Assembly: GCF_042658845.1 (NCBI RefSeq)
Contig: NZ_JBHSRI010000022.1
Coordinates: 1 to 39,775 of the forward strand
Source of the DNA: Paenisporosarcina macmurdoensis
GTDB lineage: Bacteria; Bacillota; Bacilli; Bacillales_A; Planococcaceae
DNA length: 39,775 nt
Direction of reading: 5' to 3'
The notes beneath the pieces were generated by a model that searched no databases, was not told where the DNA came from, and saw nothing but the letters and a program-made list of their open reading frames with translations. Shown in pieces: positions 24,442 through 31,678 of this stretch. A program made the position numbers and the translations under genes. Position 1 is the stretch's first letter, and every line of letters starts with the position of its first letter.

Positions 24442-24687
24442 TTATAAAAGCGTTTTTTTAATTACTTCATATTCTTCTGTAGTTATTTCACCTTTGGCAA
24501 GCCTGTTCTTGGCTATTTCCATTGCATCTGCCCCGGGAGCTTGCTGAGAAGTATTGAACCCGTTGTTACTGTTATTTTTGTTCTTCATAAAGTAGTATAT
24601 TGCAAATCCGATGATCAATAATAATCCCAACATCATCCAGACTCCACCTCCCATTCCGTATCCCATTCCATATCCTGGTCCCATCAT
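24442..24687 (-). CDS. SHOCT-domain small membrane protein, Met/Gly-rich start
   Basis: 81 residues: a Met/Gly-rich extracytoplasmic head (MMGPGYGMGYGMGGG), one membrane helix (about 17-34), an Asn-rich linker, and a C-terminal SHOCT motif (ADAMEIAKNRLAKGEITTEE then YEVIKKTLL). SHOCT segments are short oligomerisation modules found at the ends of many membrane proteins. AAGGAGG is 7-8 bp before the ATG. First gene of a two-gene operon with the Met-rich secreted protein. Confidence 0.85.
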   Translation of the reverse strand: MMGPGYGMGYGMGGGVWMMLGLLLIIGFAIYYFMKNKNNSNNGFNTSQQAPGADAMEIAKNRLAKGEITTEEYEVIKKTLL

Positions 24688-24735
24688 TTCTCTCTTCCTC
24701 CTTTCTGTTGAACCGTTGTTTGTTTCTATACTTTA

Positions 24736-24768
24736 AATATACATGGTAGACATGAAGAAAGTATGGAG
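24736..24768 (-). promoter_or_regulatory. Promoter with response-regulator box (SHOCT/Met-rich operon)
   Basis: On the minus strand CTCCATACTTTCTTCAT (24768-24752) is followed after exactly 10 bp by TATATT (24741-24736) as -10. The box contains two CTYCAT half-sites 11 bp apart, the usual geometry for OmpR-family regulators. It matches the box before the histidine kinase gene at 13 of 17 positions, with the same spacing to the -10. Confidence 0.65.
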
Positions 24769-24782
24769 CCATTTCCATTTAT

Positions 24783-24830
24783 AAAAAAACCGTATAGGAC
24801 CTTCACACTAAAGGGTTCCATACGGTTTTT
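24783..24830. terminator. Terminator of the two-component operon
   Basis: AAAAAACCGTAT-(A)-GGA.. pairs with ..TTCC-ATACGGTTTTT; T tracts on both sides. It lies about 10 bp past the stop of the 79-residue membrane protein gene. Confidence 0.85.
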
Positions 24831-24840
24831 AACTGTATTT

Positions 24841-25080
24841 TCACTTGTCACTTTTTTTCATAGAGATTGTCCAGATCAATATTATGATTCCAATAAAAAT
24901 CATTAACACCCAAAACATATGGCCAAACCAGGAAAACATCTGATGGCCCATCATATTTTGATCCATCAACATTCCCATCCTCCCTGGAGGAAACCAGACC
25001 ATTCTTATCGCAAACGTCAGAAAAGAAATTCCGAGTACTACTAAAAGCACTAATATCGTCATAGATACTATTCGTTTCAT
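24841..25080 (-). CDS. Small Met-rich membrane protein, two helices
   Basis: 79 residues with two membrane helices (about 5-27 and 54-73). The loop between them, likely extracytoplasmic, is rich in Met, His and aromatic residues (PPGRMGMLMDQNMMGHQMF followed by SWFGHMF), a candidate soft-metal site. It follows the response regulator gene by 9 bp and is the last gene before a terminator, so it belongs to the two-component operon. It may be an accessory sensor or metal-binding protein. No family recognised. Confidence 0.68.
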   Translation of the reverse strand: MKRIVSMTILVLLVVLGISFLTFAIRMVWFPPGRMGMLMDQNMMGHQMFSWFGHMFWVLMIFIGIIILIWTISMKKSDK

Positions 25081-25089
25081 ATAATCACC

Positions 25090-25767
25090 TTATTCCACTT
25101 TATATCCGGTGCCCCAGACTGTCTTAACGAGTGACTTTTCAATTCCAGCTTCTTTTAATTTCCCGCGCAGATTTTTAATATGAGAGTCAACCGTCCGATC
25201 TTCACCCGCAAATTCTATTCCCCAAATTAGCTCCACAAGCTGTTCCCTTGAGAGAGCTTTTCCTCGGTTCTCTATGAAGGCTTGAAGAAGATCAAACTCA
25301 GTTTGGGTTAAGGTAAATACTTCTCCCTGATACTTGGCATTACGTGAGGATAGGTTCAAGATAATCCCCTCGTATTTCAGCACTTCATTTTCTTCCGTGA
25401 AGTGATGTTGCGTTCTACGCAATAATGCTTGTATCCTTGCCATCAACTCTGCTTCCTCAAAGGGTTTAACCAGATAATCATCGGCCCCCTTAGACAAGCC
25501 CGTGACTTTATCTTGAGTTGACCCTTTTGCAGTTAGCATCATGATTGATACATCAGATATTCTCCTTACTTGTTCCAATGTCTGCCAACCATCCATCAAC
25601 GGCATCATAACGTCAAGAATTATTAAATCATAATCGTTTTTCAAAATTTTGTCATATGCTTCTCTGCCATCCTCTGCTTCCTCAAGAAGATAGTTCTCTT
25701 GTTGTAGATAAAGCCGCAGGAGCTGTCTCATCTCAAATTCATCGTCAACGATTAATATTTTCTTCAA
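25090..25767 (-). CDS. OmpR/PhoB-family response regulator
   Basis: 225 residues. The receiver domain has the acidic pair D8-D9, phosphorylation site D52 (LIILDVMMP), T79 and K101 (LVKPF). The C-terminal winged helix is of OmpR type (TLTQTEFDLLQAFIENRGK, then RTVDSHIKNLRGKLKEAG). TTG start behind GGGTGAAG. The gene follows the kinase by 30 bp. It probably binds the 11-bp-periodic boxes at 27261-27277 (own operon) and 24752-24768 (Met-rich operon). Confidence 0.93.
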   Translation of the reverse strand: MKKILIVDDEFEMRQLLRLYLQQENYLLEEAEDGREAYDKILKNDYDLIILDVMMPLMDGWQTLEQVRRISDVSIMMLTAKGSTQDKVTGLSKGADDYLVKPFEEAELMARIQALLRRTQHHFTEENEVLKYEGIILNLSSRNAKYQGEVFTLTQTEFDLLQAFIENRGKALSREQLVELIWGIEFAGEDRTVDSHIKNLRGKLKEAGIEKSLVKTVWGTGYKVE

Positions 25768-25797
25768 AGTTCTTCACCCACTTCATTAGATTACATT

Positions 25798-27165
25798 TTA
25801 TAATTTAAGAAAAATAATGAACGTAGATCCCTCGTTCTCCACGCTACTGACAACTATATTGCCGCTATGTGACTCGATAATCTGCTTGACCACATATAAA
25901 CCGAGTCCGGTTCCACCTGTTTTCCTTGTTCTAGATTGGTCAACACGATAGAAACGCTCCCAAATTTTCGGTAGCTCATCCGAAGGAATACCGATGCCGG
26001 AATCCTTTATTTCAATGATAACAAATTCATTTTTCAAATAAGAACGGACCGTAATCTCTCCTTGAATGCTATATTTAATCGCATTCTCAATAAGATTATA
26101 AAAAACTTGTTCCATTCTATGCACGTCAATGGGAATCGCCGGTAAATCGGTCTGATATTCACGTTTAATTTCTATCCCTTTTTTTCTTGCGGCGGGCTCA
26201 AGATTTGAAACTACTTTTTCAATAAGCATATTAATCATGGCTTTCTCTTTGTTTAGCTCAAATTCCCCAATCTGTAGCTTGCTCATTTCAAACAGATCAT
26301 TGACAAGAAAAGAAATCCGGCTAGCTTCTTTATTAATTATCTTTAAGTAATTTTCTTGATCAGTAACACTGTAGATATTCCCCTTCAAAAGAATATCGCT
26401 ATATCCCTTAATATACGTTAATGGCGTTCGGAGCTCATGCGATACAGCGGCTAGGAATTCATTTCTACTTTTCTCAAAATACTGCAATTGTTCCCCAAGC
26501 AACTGTATCGAATTTCCAAGTTGAGCAATTTCATCATTGCCTTTGATTGGAATATTTTCACTGTATTTTCCTAATGCCATTTTATTTGTTGCCTCTTTCA
26601 TGATAACTAGGGGTTTCGCCAGTCGCTGTGAAAGAAGGCCAATAAGACCAAATGTTAGCAGCACGATACCTACACCCGCGACAATAAACAAAACATCCAT
26701 GATAAAGATGATTTCCCTTAAAATTTTAGAAGGATAGTACATATACACAAAGCCAGTTTTAATTGGTGAAACAGTAATAATATATTCGTGCTGCCTCCAA
26801 TTGCTTTCTAAAACATGGCTAGTCTGTTTGCTCCCCTTAGCAACAAAATGGTTGTTCATATCTCGCTTAAGGGGGGTCGATGAGGCAAGTAATTGCTGAT
26901 CCTTATCAGTAATCAGTACACTCGTCGTAGCTCCTTTTTCCATCTCGACTACATGTTCAATGGTTTGACCGGTGGAGCTTTCATTGATGATTCTAGCATG
27001 ATTATCTCCTCGAACCAGCAAATCCTGTTTAATATAATCAACAAATAAATTGGTGAATACACCATACAATATGGATCCCAAAATTAAAAACAAAGTGAAA
27101 AAGATGGAGCTAAACAACAAACCAAGCTTTAAAGATATGCTCGATACTTTAAATTTAAATTTCAT
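25798..27165 (-). CDS. Membrane sensor histidine kinase (HAMP-HisKA-HATPase)
   Basis: 455 residues: membrane helix 1 (about 13-42), an extracytoplasmic sensor of about 105 residues, helix 2 (about 152-178), HAMP (179-231), HisKA with His243 in SHELRTPLTYIKGY, and a HATPase with the N box (FYNLIENAIKYS), G1 (KDSGIGIP) and G2 (GTGLGLYVV). The sensor region has no obvious metal ligands except scattered His (HVVEMEKG, NNHFVAKG). It is the first gene of a kinase-regulator-small membrane protein operon. AAGGAG lies 7 bp before the ATG. The signal may be envelope metal stress, judged from the neighbours only. Confidence 0.93.
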   Translation of the reverse strand: MKFKFKVSSISLKLGLLFSSIFFTLFLILGSILYGVFTNLFVDYIKQDLLVRGDNHARIINESSTGQTIEHVVEMEKGATTSVLITDKDQQLLASSTPLKRDMNNHFVAKGSKQTSHVLESNWRQHEYIITVSPIKTGFVYMYYPSKILREIIFIMDVLFIVAGVGIVLLTFGLIGLLSQRLAKPLVIMKEATNKMALGKYSENIPIKGNDEIAQLGNSIQLLGEQLQYFEKSRNEFLAAVSHELRTPLTYIKGYSDILLKGNIYSVTDQENYLKIINKEASRISFLVNDLFEMSKLQIGEFELNKEKAMINMLIEKVVSNLEPAARKKGIEIKREYQTDLPAIPIDVHRMEQVFYNLIENAIKYSIQGEITVRSYLKNEFVIIEIKDSGIGIPSDELPKIWERFYRVDQSRTRKTGGTGLGLYVVKQIIESHSGNIVVSSVENEGSTFIIFLKL

Positions 27166-27244
27166 TCACATGCTCCTTAAAGGTTACAAGATAGCCCTTC
27201 ACTATATAAATCGAGGAATTCCCTAAAGAAAACGCTCTACTTTT

Positions 27245-27277
27245 ATCATAATCTAAACAAGTTGAGAAAGTATGAAG
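27245..27277 (-). promoter_or_regulatory. Promoter with response-regulator box (kinase operon)
   Basis: On the minus strand CTTCATACTTTCTCAAC (27277-27261), a 10-bp spacer, then TATGAT (27250-27245) as -10. Same arrangement as at 24736-24768. No -35 hexamer is seen, so activation by a regulator bound at the box is expected; together with its position it suggests autoregulation. Confidence 0.65.
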
Positions 27278-27391
27278 AAATAGATAAAATTACTATATTC
27301 TTAAAATGTATTTATATTTTGAGAACATTTTTTTAGCTATATACTCTTTTACAGGTCTTAAAATTCCTAGTACTTTTGTGCTTCATTTATG

Positions 27392-27493
27392 CTAAATGCA
27401 TCCTCCTGGAATAAACGTTAAAAAAATATGATATATGTAGATTAAATAGATGGTTCGGATACGAATATCCAAAGCAATGGCAATCCATACCCC
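27392..27493 (-). pseudogene. C-terminal remnant of a MATE transporter
   Basis: 34 codons read GVWIAIALDIRIRTIYLI and end in TAG. The intact MATE protein in this window has GVWIAIGIDIAFRAVVLTI at the same place near its end. Nothing recognisable precedes it in frame. A 64-codon frame over the same bases (27387-27581) has a good ribosome binding site but no protein-like pattern and was not kept. The remaining gap 27166-28058 holds no other gene I can support. Confidence 0.55.
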
Positions 27494-27977
27494 TTAAAAA
27501 GAACACTCTATTTACTAACGGCTTCTTATATACGGTATATAAAGAAGTCGTATTTAACGGTTTTCCGCATATTCTTTTCATTTAATATTCACTTCTCCAT
27601 TAAAAGGTTTACTTTCTCCTGATTAGCGAGGCAAAATTTGATTAAAAATACCAAAATGGTTTTTATTTTAAAAGGATATACTGACATTGTTAAACTAAAG
27701 AGAATTTTGACTCAGAACATTTTGGTGAACCTTTTTCTATTGTTCTCCACCTACAGGCTTTCGCCCTACCCCTATTTCTGACCAAGACAGGAGCCGATTT
27801 CCCTCATAACATTAACAAACGTTTCTATTATAAGGAGGATTATTTATAAAAACATTACCTAATCGAACCATTGCGTGTTTGAAATACTACAAGATAGTTT
27901 TACCTATTCAATACTAGAAACTCATTAAAAGAATCCTAGGTTCTTGGAAGATTTATGAAATATTTTTCAGCGCCAAA

Positions 27978-28010
27978 AGACCCTTTTCCTTAGTAATAGG
28001 AAAAGGGTCT
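27978..28010. terminator. Terminator of the 28059-28571 gene
   Basis: AGACCCTTTTCC, loop TTAGTAATA, GGAAAAGGGTCT: a perfect 12-bp stem, followed by TTTT on the minus strand. Confidence 0.8.
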
Positions 28011-28058
28011 ATAATATTTATCTTCACATCTCTTAAAAACAATAAACCGGGTACCGAT

Positions 28059-28571
28059 TTACTGAGTTATAGGTTCTTCTGTCGGTTCTTCTATTTCAGG
28101 CAGTTCAGGTACAACATCAATGGAATCCAACAAGTTTTGCGCTTCTAAAGTTGCTACAAATGATGCTTCAATCTCTAATTCCAATTCTGTCACTTCTACA
28201 GAATCTCCGTCAAACTTTTTGGTAACCGCATTTAATTGATTGGTTGAAGCATTCAATCGGTTATCGAGTGAATTCAATTTTTCTTGATAAAAAAAGTATT
28301 CTTCAAACGTAATAGATTCTGCATCTTCCAGTACAACGATAATCTCCTCGATTTCCGAATTCACTGAAAAAATCCGTTCGTCAATTGGAGTTAGACGATG
28401 TGTAAAATCTCCCCCCTTAGCTAGAGAGATTTCTTTTCCTGCATTAACTTCGACATTCACCTTAGCTTGCGTCCCTGCGTCTGGACTAGTTGCAGATACA
28501 CTGCCTTGAGCAGAAAAAGCAAGGCCAATGGCTAAGACTGGTACTGTGATTTTTAAAAGTGAAGTTTTCAT
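28059..28571 (-). CDS. Secreted acidic helical protein, unknown function
   Basis: 170 residues. A signal peptide (MKTSLLKITVPVLAIGLAFS, cleavage probably after SVSA) precedes a mature protein with long amphipathic helices (FSVNSEIEEIIVVLEDAE and EKLNSLDNRLNASTNQLN), giving coiled-coil potential. It ends in a Glu/Pro-rich tail (PELPEIEEPTEEPITQ). No lipobox, anchor or catalytic motif was found, so it is likely released or loosely wall-associated. It resembles the DUF5667-like class of exported helical proteins only in general pattern. GGAGGAAA lies before the ATG. Single gene with terminator. Confidence 0.68.
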   Translation of the reverse strand: MKTSLLKITVPVLAIGLAFSAQGSVSATSPDAGTQAKVNVEVNAGKEISLAKGGDFTHRLTPIDERIFSVNSEIEEIIVVLEDAESITFEEYFFYQEKLNSLDNRLNASTNQLNAVTKKFDGDSVEVTELELEIEASFVATLEAQNLLDSIDVVPELPEIEEPTEEPITQ

Positions 28572-28791
28572 AAAATTTCCTCCTCTTTTTAATTACTAGA
28601 ATGTCTTACCCAATCTGTTTACCTCTTAAGCTCTTAGTTAATCATAATTTGATTGAACTTAATATTAAAGAAATCTTAATGTAATATTTTCCAGGATTTG
28701 CTCGATTCTTTGAATGCGCAGAATCCTTTGAATTACATCAGTTATTTTTAGAAATTTAATTATTTATGTGAGGTGAAAATATTTATTTTAA

Positions 28792-28959
28792 TTGAAGAAG
28801 ACCTGGAAGATATATTAATTTAAGGAATGTATTATTTCTATTACGACTATAGGTTTAATATTTTTAGTAATTGTTTTCCAACAGCACGAACTCGCAACAT
28901 ATGCCATGGAAGAATGGCAGATTACACCGATTCCAAAAGATGTGGACATTAAAGATTGA
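28792..28959 (+). pseudogene. Small single-pass membrane protein frame with internal stop
   Basis: From TTG 28792 one frame reads KKTWKIY, a TAA at codon 9 (28816-28818), then FKECIISITTIGLIFLVIVF (membrane helix), QQHELATYAMEEWQITP and IPKDVDIKD before TGA at 28957-28959. The part after the stop is clearly protein-like, and a plus-strand terminator follows within 15 bp. Either the gene was broken by a CAA-to-TAA change, or translation begins at a rare codon after the stop. No family recognised. The rest of 28572-29004 shows no gene. Confidence 0.45.
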
Positions 28960-28970
28960 CAGCATTAATT

Positions 28971-29006
28971 AAAGCATCCCGGCGATAAATCGCCGGGATG
29001 CTTTTT
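28971..29006. terminator. Bidirectional terminator
   Basis: AAAGCATCCCGGCG, loop ATAAAT, CGCCGGGATGCTTTTT: a perfect 14-bp GC-rich stem. The stop codon of the minus-strand gene lies at its edge. Confidence 0.9.
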
Positions 29007-29799
29007 AGGTGGATAATTTAGGATAGCGGATATACTGACGCTGGCCTTCAATTATTTTTTTATTCTTTTCTATCATAAGATCGTAATTCAATTGGGTCAT
29101 CTGTGCGAAATCCTCGTTTTCGATTAGTTCGAGCCCCGCTAAATTGGCGCGCATTTTTTTTGCGTTATCCGTAATTCCTTTTATGAATTTCTGATCTTCA
29201 CCGTTCAAGGTGGACCAATGATCCGAATTTTCTAGATACGCCGCGAAAGATTTAATATCATCGTTGTGGTCCAATAAAATCCTTAGCGTCCGGTATTGAT
29301 ACATATTGACCATATTGGCTGTTTCCTGCGTTTTGATGACGTCAGCTTCTGACAATTGCTTCCGGATCAATACATCGTTGTCAAAATAATCCTTATAACC
29401 TTTCACCAATGCATTGAATTTTTGCTGATTGTCCCATAATTGGGCAAAAGCTTCGCTCCCTCGATGTACCTTAGGATCAGCGCCTTTGACTGGAATGCTT
29501 AATGGTTTTGTATAATAAGAAACCGGTATTTTCAGCCAATCCATGCCGATATTGAAAATATTGTTGCTGAGGTCCGCAAACAGTGCTAAATTCGGCTGAG
29601 CTTCCAACACTTCTTCATACTTTTCCTCACCGAGCGTCAGATAAGCCGTCGCCACCGATTCATTGTTTTTTGTAAAGCCCGCCATGTAATATGGGGTGCC
29701 ATCCACTTCCCAATAAACTGGATTGACGAATACGCCTTCTGTCCACTTTTTATGTTTTTTCACTTTTTTCATGAGCAGCTTTGTTGTTTGATCATGCAT
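29005..29799 (-). CDS. Protein of unknown function, paralogue of the upstream gene
   Basis: 264 residues from ATG 29799 (AAGGAG upstream). It is clearly homologous to the 261-residue protein encoded directly before it. Shared landmarks are KKWTEGxFVNPxYW and GTPYY near the N-terminus, SYYTKPLSIP near the middle, EAFAQL, and a late helical half ending in NYDxMxEK and IRYPK. No signal peptide, membrane helix or recognisable active site was seen. The N-terminal half looks mixed alpha/beta with many conserved aromatics (a candidate binding site), the C-terminal half helical. About 115 bp separates it from its paralogue. I do not recognise the family. Confidence 0.68.
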   Translation of the reverse strand: MHDQTTKLLMKKVKKHKKWTEGVFVNPVYWEVDGTPYYMAGFTKNNESVATAYLTLGEEKYEEVLEAQPNLALFADLSNNIFNIGMDWLKIPVSYYTKPLSIPVKGADPKVHRGSEAFAQLWDNQQKFNALVKGYKDYFDNDVLIRKQLSEADVIKTQETANMVNMYQYRTLRILLDHNDDIKSFAAYLENSDHWSTLNGEDQKFIKGITDNAKKMRANLAGLELIENEDFAQMTQLNYDLMIEKNKKIIEGQRQYIRYPKLST

Positions 29800-29912
29800 A
29801 ATATCTCTCCTTCTTTTAACCTTTAAAACGTTTTTCTTTTCCACTGAATATACCGTTTATTGCAGTAAAAGCACCTTCCGCCCATAATTCAGCAATTAGC
29901 TTTCTTGCACTG

Positions 29913-30698
29913 TTATTTTGGATAACGGATATTCGCTTTCTGTTTCTCAATTGCACGGTTACTTTTCTCCAACATCCTATCGTAATTTAAGTGGAACATT
30001 TTTTCCGAATCTTCATCCGTATGTATATTCATTTCACGCAATTCTTTTTCAGCTCTGCCCATATTCTTTGTAATTTCTTTGACAAAGTCACGAGCGTCTT
30101 TATCTAATTTCACCCATTCACTCTGATTTTCTAAAAATGCGGCAAACGATTCTATATCTTTGTAGCGCTCCTGCAAGATCATCCCAACTTTGTATTGAAG
30201 CATATCCATTTCAATGACTGTTTCCTGGACTTTTTTGATATCGTTTTCCGTCAACTGTCCCCGTACTAAAACGTCATGATCATAATAGTTGGTAAAATCC
30301 TTCATCTTTTCATTGTATTCCTGCTGCAGTTTCGACAGCTGCGCAAAAGCTTCCCTTCCTTGATTGACCTGGGAGTCTGTGCTGTTAGACGGAATGGATA
30401 AAGGCTTTGTGTAATAAGAAAGATTTACTTCCGCTCGTTTTGAGCCGTATTTGAAAATGTTCGTGCTCAAATCCGAGAAAATAGCGAGGGGAGGATGGGC
30501 TTTAAGCGCATCCTCCTTATTTTCTTGCCCTTCCGCAAAAAATGCGGAAGCTACCGAACCAGTATTTTTCGTATAGACAACAATATAATAAGGGGTTCCA
30601 TTTTCAACCCAGTAAAATGGATTGACGAACATGCCTTCAGTCCACTTTTTATACTTCTTCCCTTTTTTAAGCATCAGCTGCGTTATATTTTCATCCAC
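29913..30698 (-). CDS. Protein of unknown function, tandem paralogue
   Basis: 261 residues from GTG 30698 (AGGA 7 bp upstream). It shares the whole-length pattern with the following gene: KKWTEGMFVNPFYW and GTPYY, DLSTNIFKYG, SYYTKPLSIP, REAFAQLSKLQQEYN and terminal NIRYPK. Divergence is spread along the whole length, so the duplication is not recent. Soluble and charged, with a helical second half. The codon composition is somewhat richer in G+C than the flanking genes. Function unknown; two diverged copies kept side by side suggests hetero-oligomers or different specificities. Confidence 0.68.
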   Translation of the reverse strand: MDENITQLMLKKGKKYKKWTEGMFVNPFYWVENGTPYYIVVYTKNTGSVASAFFAEGQENKEDALKAHPPLAIFSDLSTNIFKYGSKRAEVNLSYYTKPLSIPSNSTDSQVNQGREAFAQLSKLQQEYNEKMKDFTNYYDHDVLVRGQLTENDIKKVQETVIEMDMLQYKVGMILQERYKDIESFAAFLENQSEWVKLDKDARDFVKEITKNMGRAEKELREMNIHTDEDSEKMFHLNYDRMLEKSNRAIEKQKANIRYPK

Positions 30699-30728
30699 TT
30701 CGCATTCCTCATTTCTTAGTGACTACTT

Positions 30729-30853
30729 TTATCCGAAAATTCCTTTAACTGAGCCCCAAAGTAGTGATTTATCACGAATCCCTAATGACCACATTTTTTC
30801 AGTAGTTTTGCATGGTCTACATTGTCGTAAAAACCTTTAATATCAACATCTAC
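30729..30853 (-). pseudogene. Group II intron reverse transcriptase fragment, frameshifted
   Basis: On the minus strand VDVDIKGFYDNVDHAKLLK is the conserved RT block with the first catalytic Asp of group II intron (LtrA-type) maturases. It runs into an A6 tract; adding one A restores the expected continuation MWSLGIRDKSLL, after which WGSVKGIFG and a stop follow. Only about 40 of the usual 400-600 codons remain. No intron ribozyme domain V was recognised nearby. The fragment abuts a copy of the dispersed repeat at 30854. Confidence 0.75.
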
Positions 30854-30905
30854 ACCCGTTAGCCATCCAAGAAACTCAAAATAGTAGCTACACCACAGAT
30901 AAAGA
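30854..30905 (+). repeat. Dispersed intergenic repeat, extended form (copy 3 of 3, degenerate)
   Basis: CCCGTTAGCCATCCA, then a more diverged middle, then GCTACACCACAGATAAAGAAA. It follows the same order as 1386-1432 and 4300-4360 and directly borders the RT fragment. Confidence 0.45.
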
Positions 30906-30967
30906 AAAAAATTACTTTCTTTCATGTTAGTTGAAGGAGGGCACCTAATTTATGATGCAATTTTCAC

Positions 30968-31465
30968 CTATAATATATAACTTTCCAACTCATCTTTTTG
31001 ACGCAAGTGATGACGAAAATGCATACTAACCAAATCATACCATTCCCTTGCATTCAGCCAGCCGAACCCTCCATGCTCAACTTTATTATTTGGGTTAACA
31101 TAATCCACTTTCGATTCCCATTGACTCAATCTTTGAATTACGTGATCCATCCTGCAAATTAGGTCTTCCTTGCTGTCTGAATTATTTGGTGGAGAATTTA
31201 GTTCATCTGGTAATCTTATTTTAATAGGTGGAAAACCACCGTTCCTAAATAATTGCTCACCAAACTGGGTTTTCTCAAGGGATTGTTCCTCATTTAATGT
31301 TGCACATGTTTCCATATTATTAAGATACTCATCGGCAACAAGAATTAAATGGTCATACATCTGTCCAATAGACCAAACCCCTTCTTCCGAGTTAAATCTT
31401 AGCTGTTCCAATGAATATTTTTGAAGATCACTTTTGAAAGTAATAAGCAGTTTATTGTTACTCAT
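30968..31465 (-). CDS. DinB-family metal-binding protein
   Basis: 165 residues with the DinB four-helix bundle pattern. His39 (WSIGQMYDHL) and a C-terminal H149-x-x-H152-H153 (SMHFRHHLRQ) supply the usual divalent-metal ligands. The family contains thiol-dependent S-transferases (bacillithiol-linked) as well as DNA-damage-induced proteins of unknown role; the WSIGQMxDHL start is common in the YfiT-like branch. Substrate unknown. AAAGGAG lies 7 bp before the ATG. Single gene. The upstream gap up to 31678 holds nothing recognisable. Confidence 0.85.
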   Translation of the reverse strand: MSNNKLLITFKSDLQKYSLEQLRFNSEEGVWSIGQMYDHLILVADEYLNNMETCATLNEEQSLEKTQFGEQLFRNGGFPPIKIRLPDELNSPPNNSDSKEDLICRMDHVIQRLSQWESKVDYVNPNNKVEHGGFGWLNAREWYDLVSMHFRHHLRQKDELESYIL

Positions 31466-31678
31466 TTACATACTCCTTTGTAATCGTTAAATGAAATCTG
31501 ATATTCTCACTTTTTAGTTTTATAAACAATTATACCATTAATGTTGAATAATTCCTTTTAAGATAAGTCGGGACAACTGTACAGGTAAAACAGCCACTTT
31601 TGTAATACGCCATTCATCTTCTGCTCATGTAGTCCTTCTAAACAAAAAAACACAATAAGTCTTCAGTTAGGGAGATGA

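Noticed and set aside
24572..24778. 68-codon minus-strand ORF over the SHOCT gene start
   Set aside because: It spans the promoter and ribosome binding site of the SHOCT gene in another frame and shows no family features.
27387..27581. 64-codon minus-strand ORF with GGAGAAGTG before its ATG
   Set aside because: The product has no protein-like pattern and the overlapping frame encodes a MATE tail, so the ORF is a by-product of the remnant.
27832..27920. AAGGAGG followed by a frame starting ATA AAA ACA TTA CCT (23 codons)
   Set aside because: There is no valid start codon and the frame is too short; it may be a start-mutated relic but cannot be supported.
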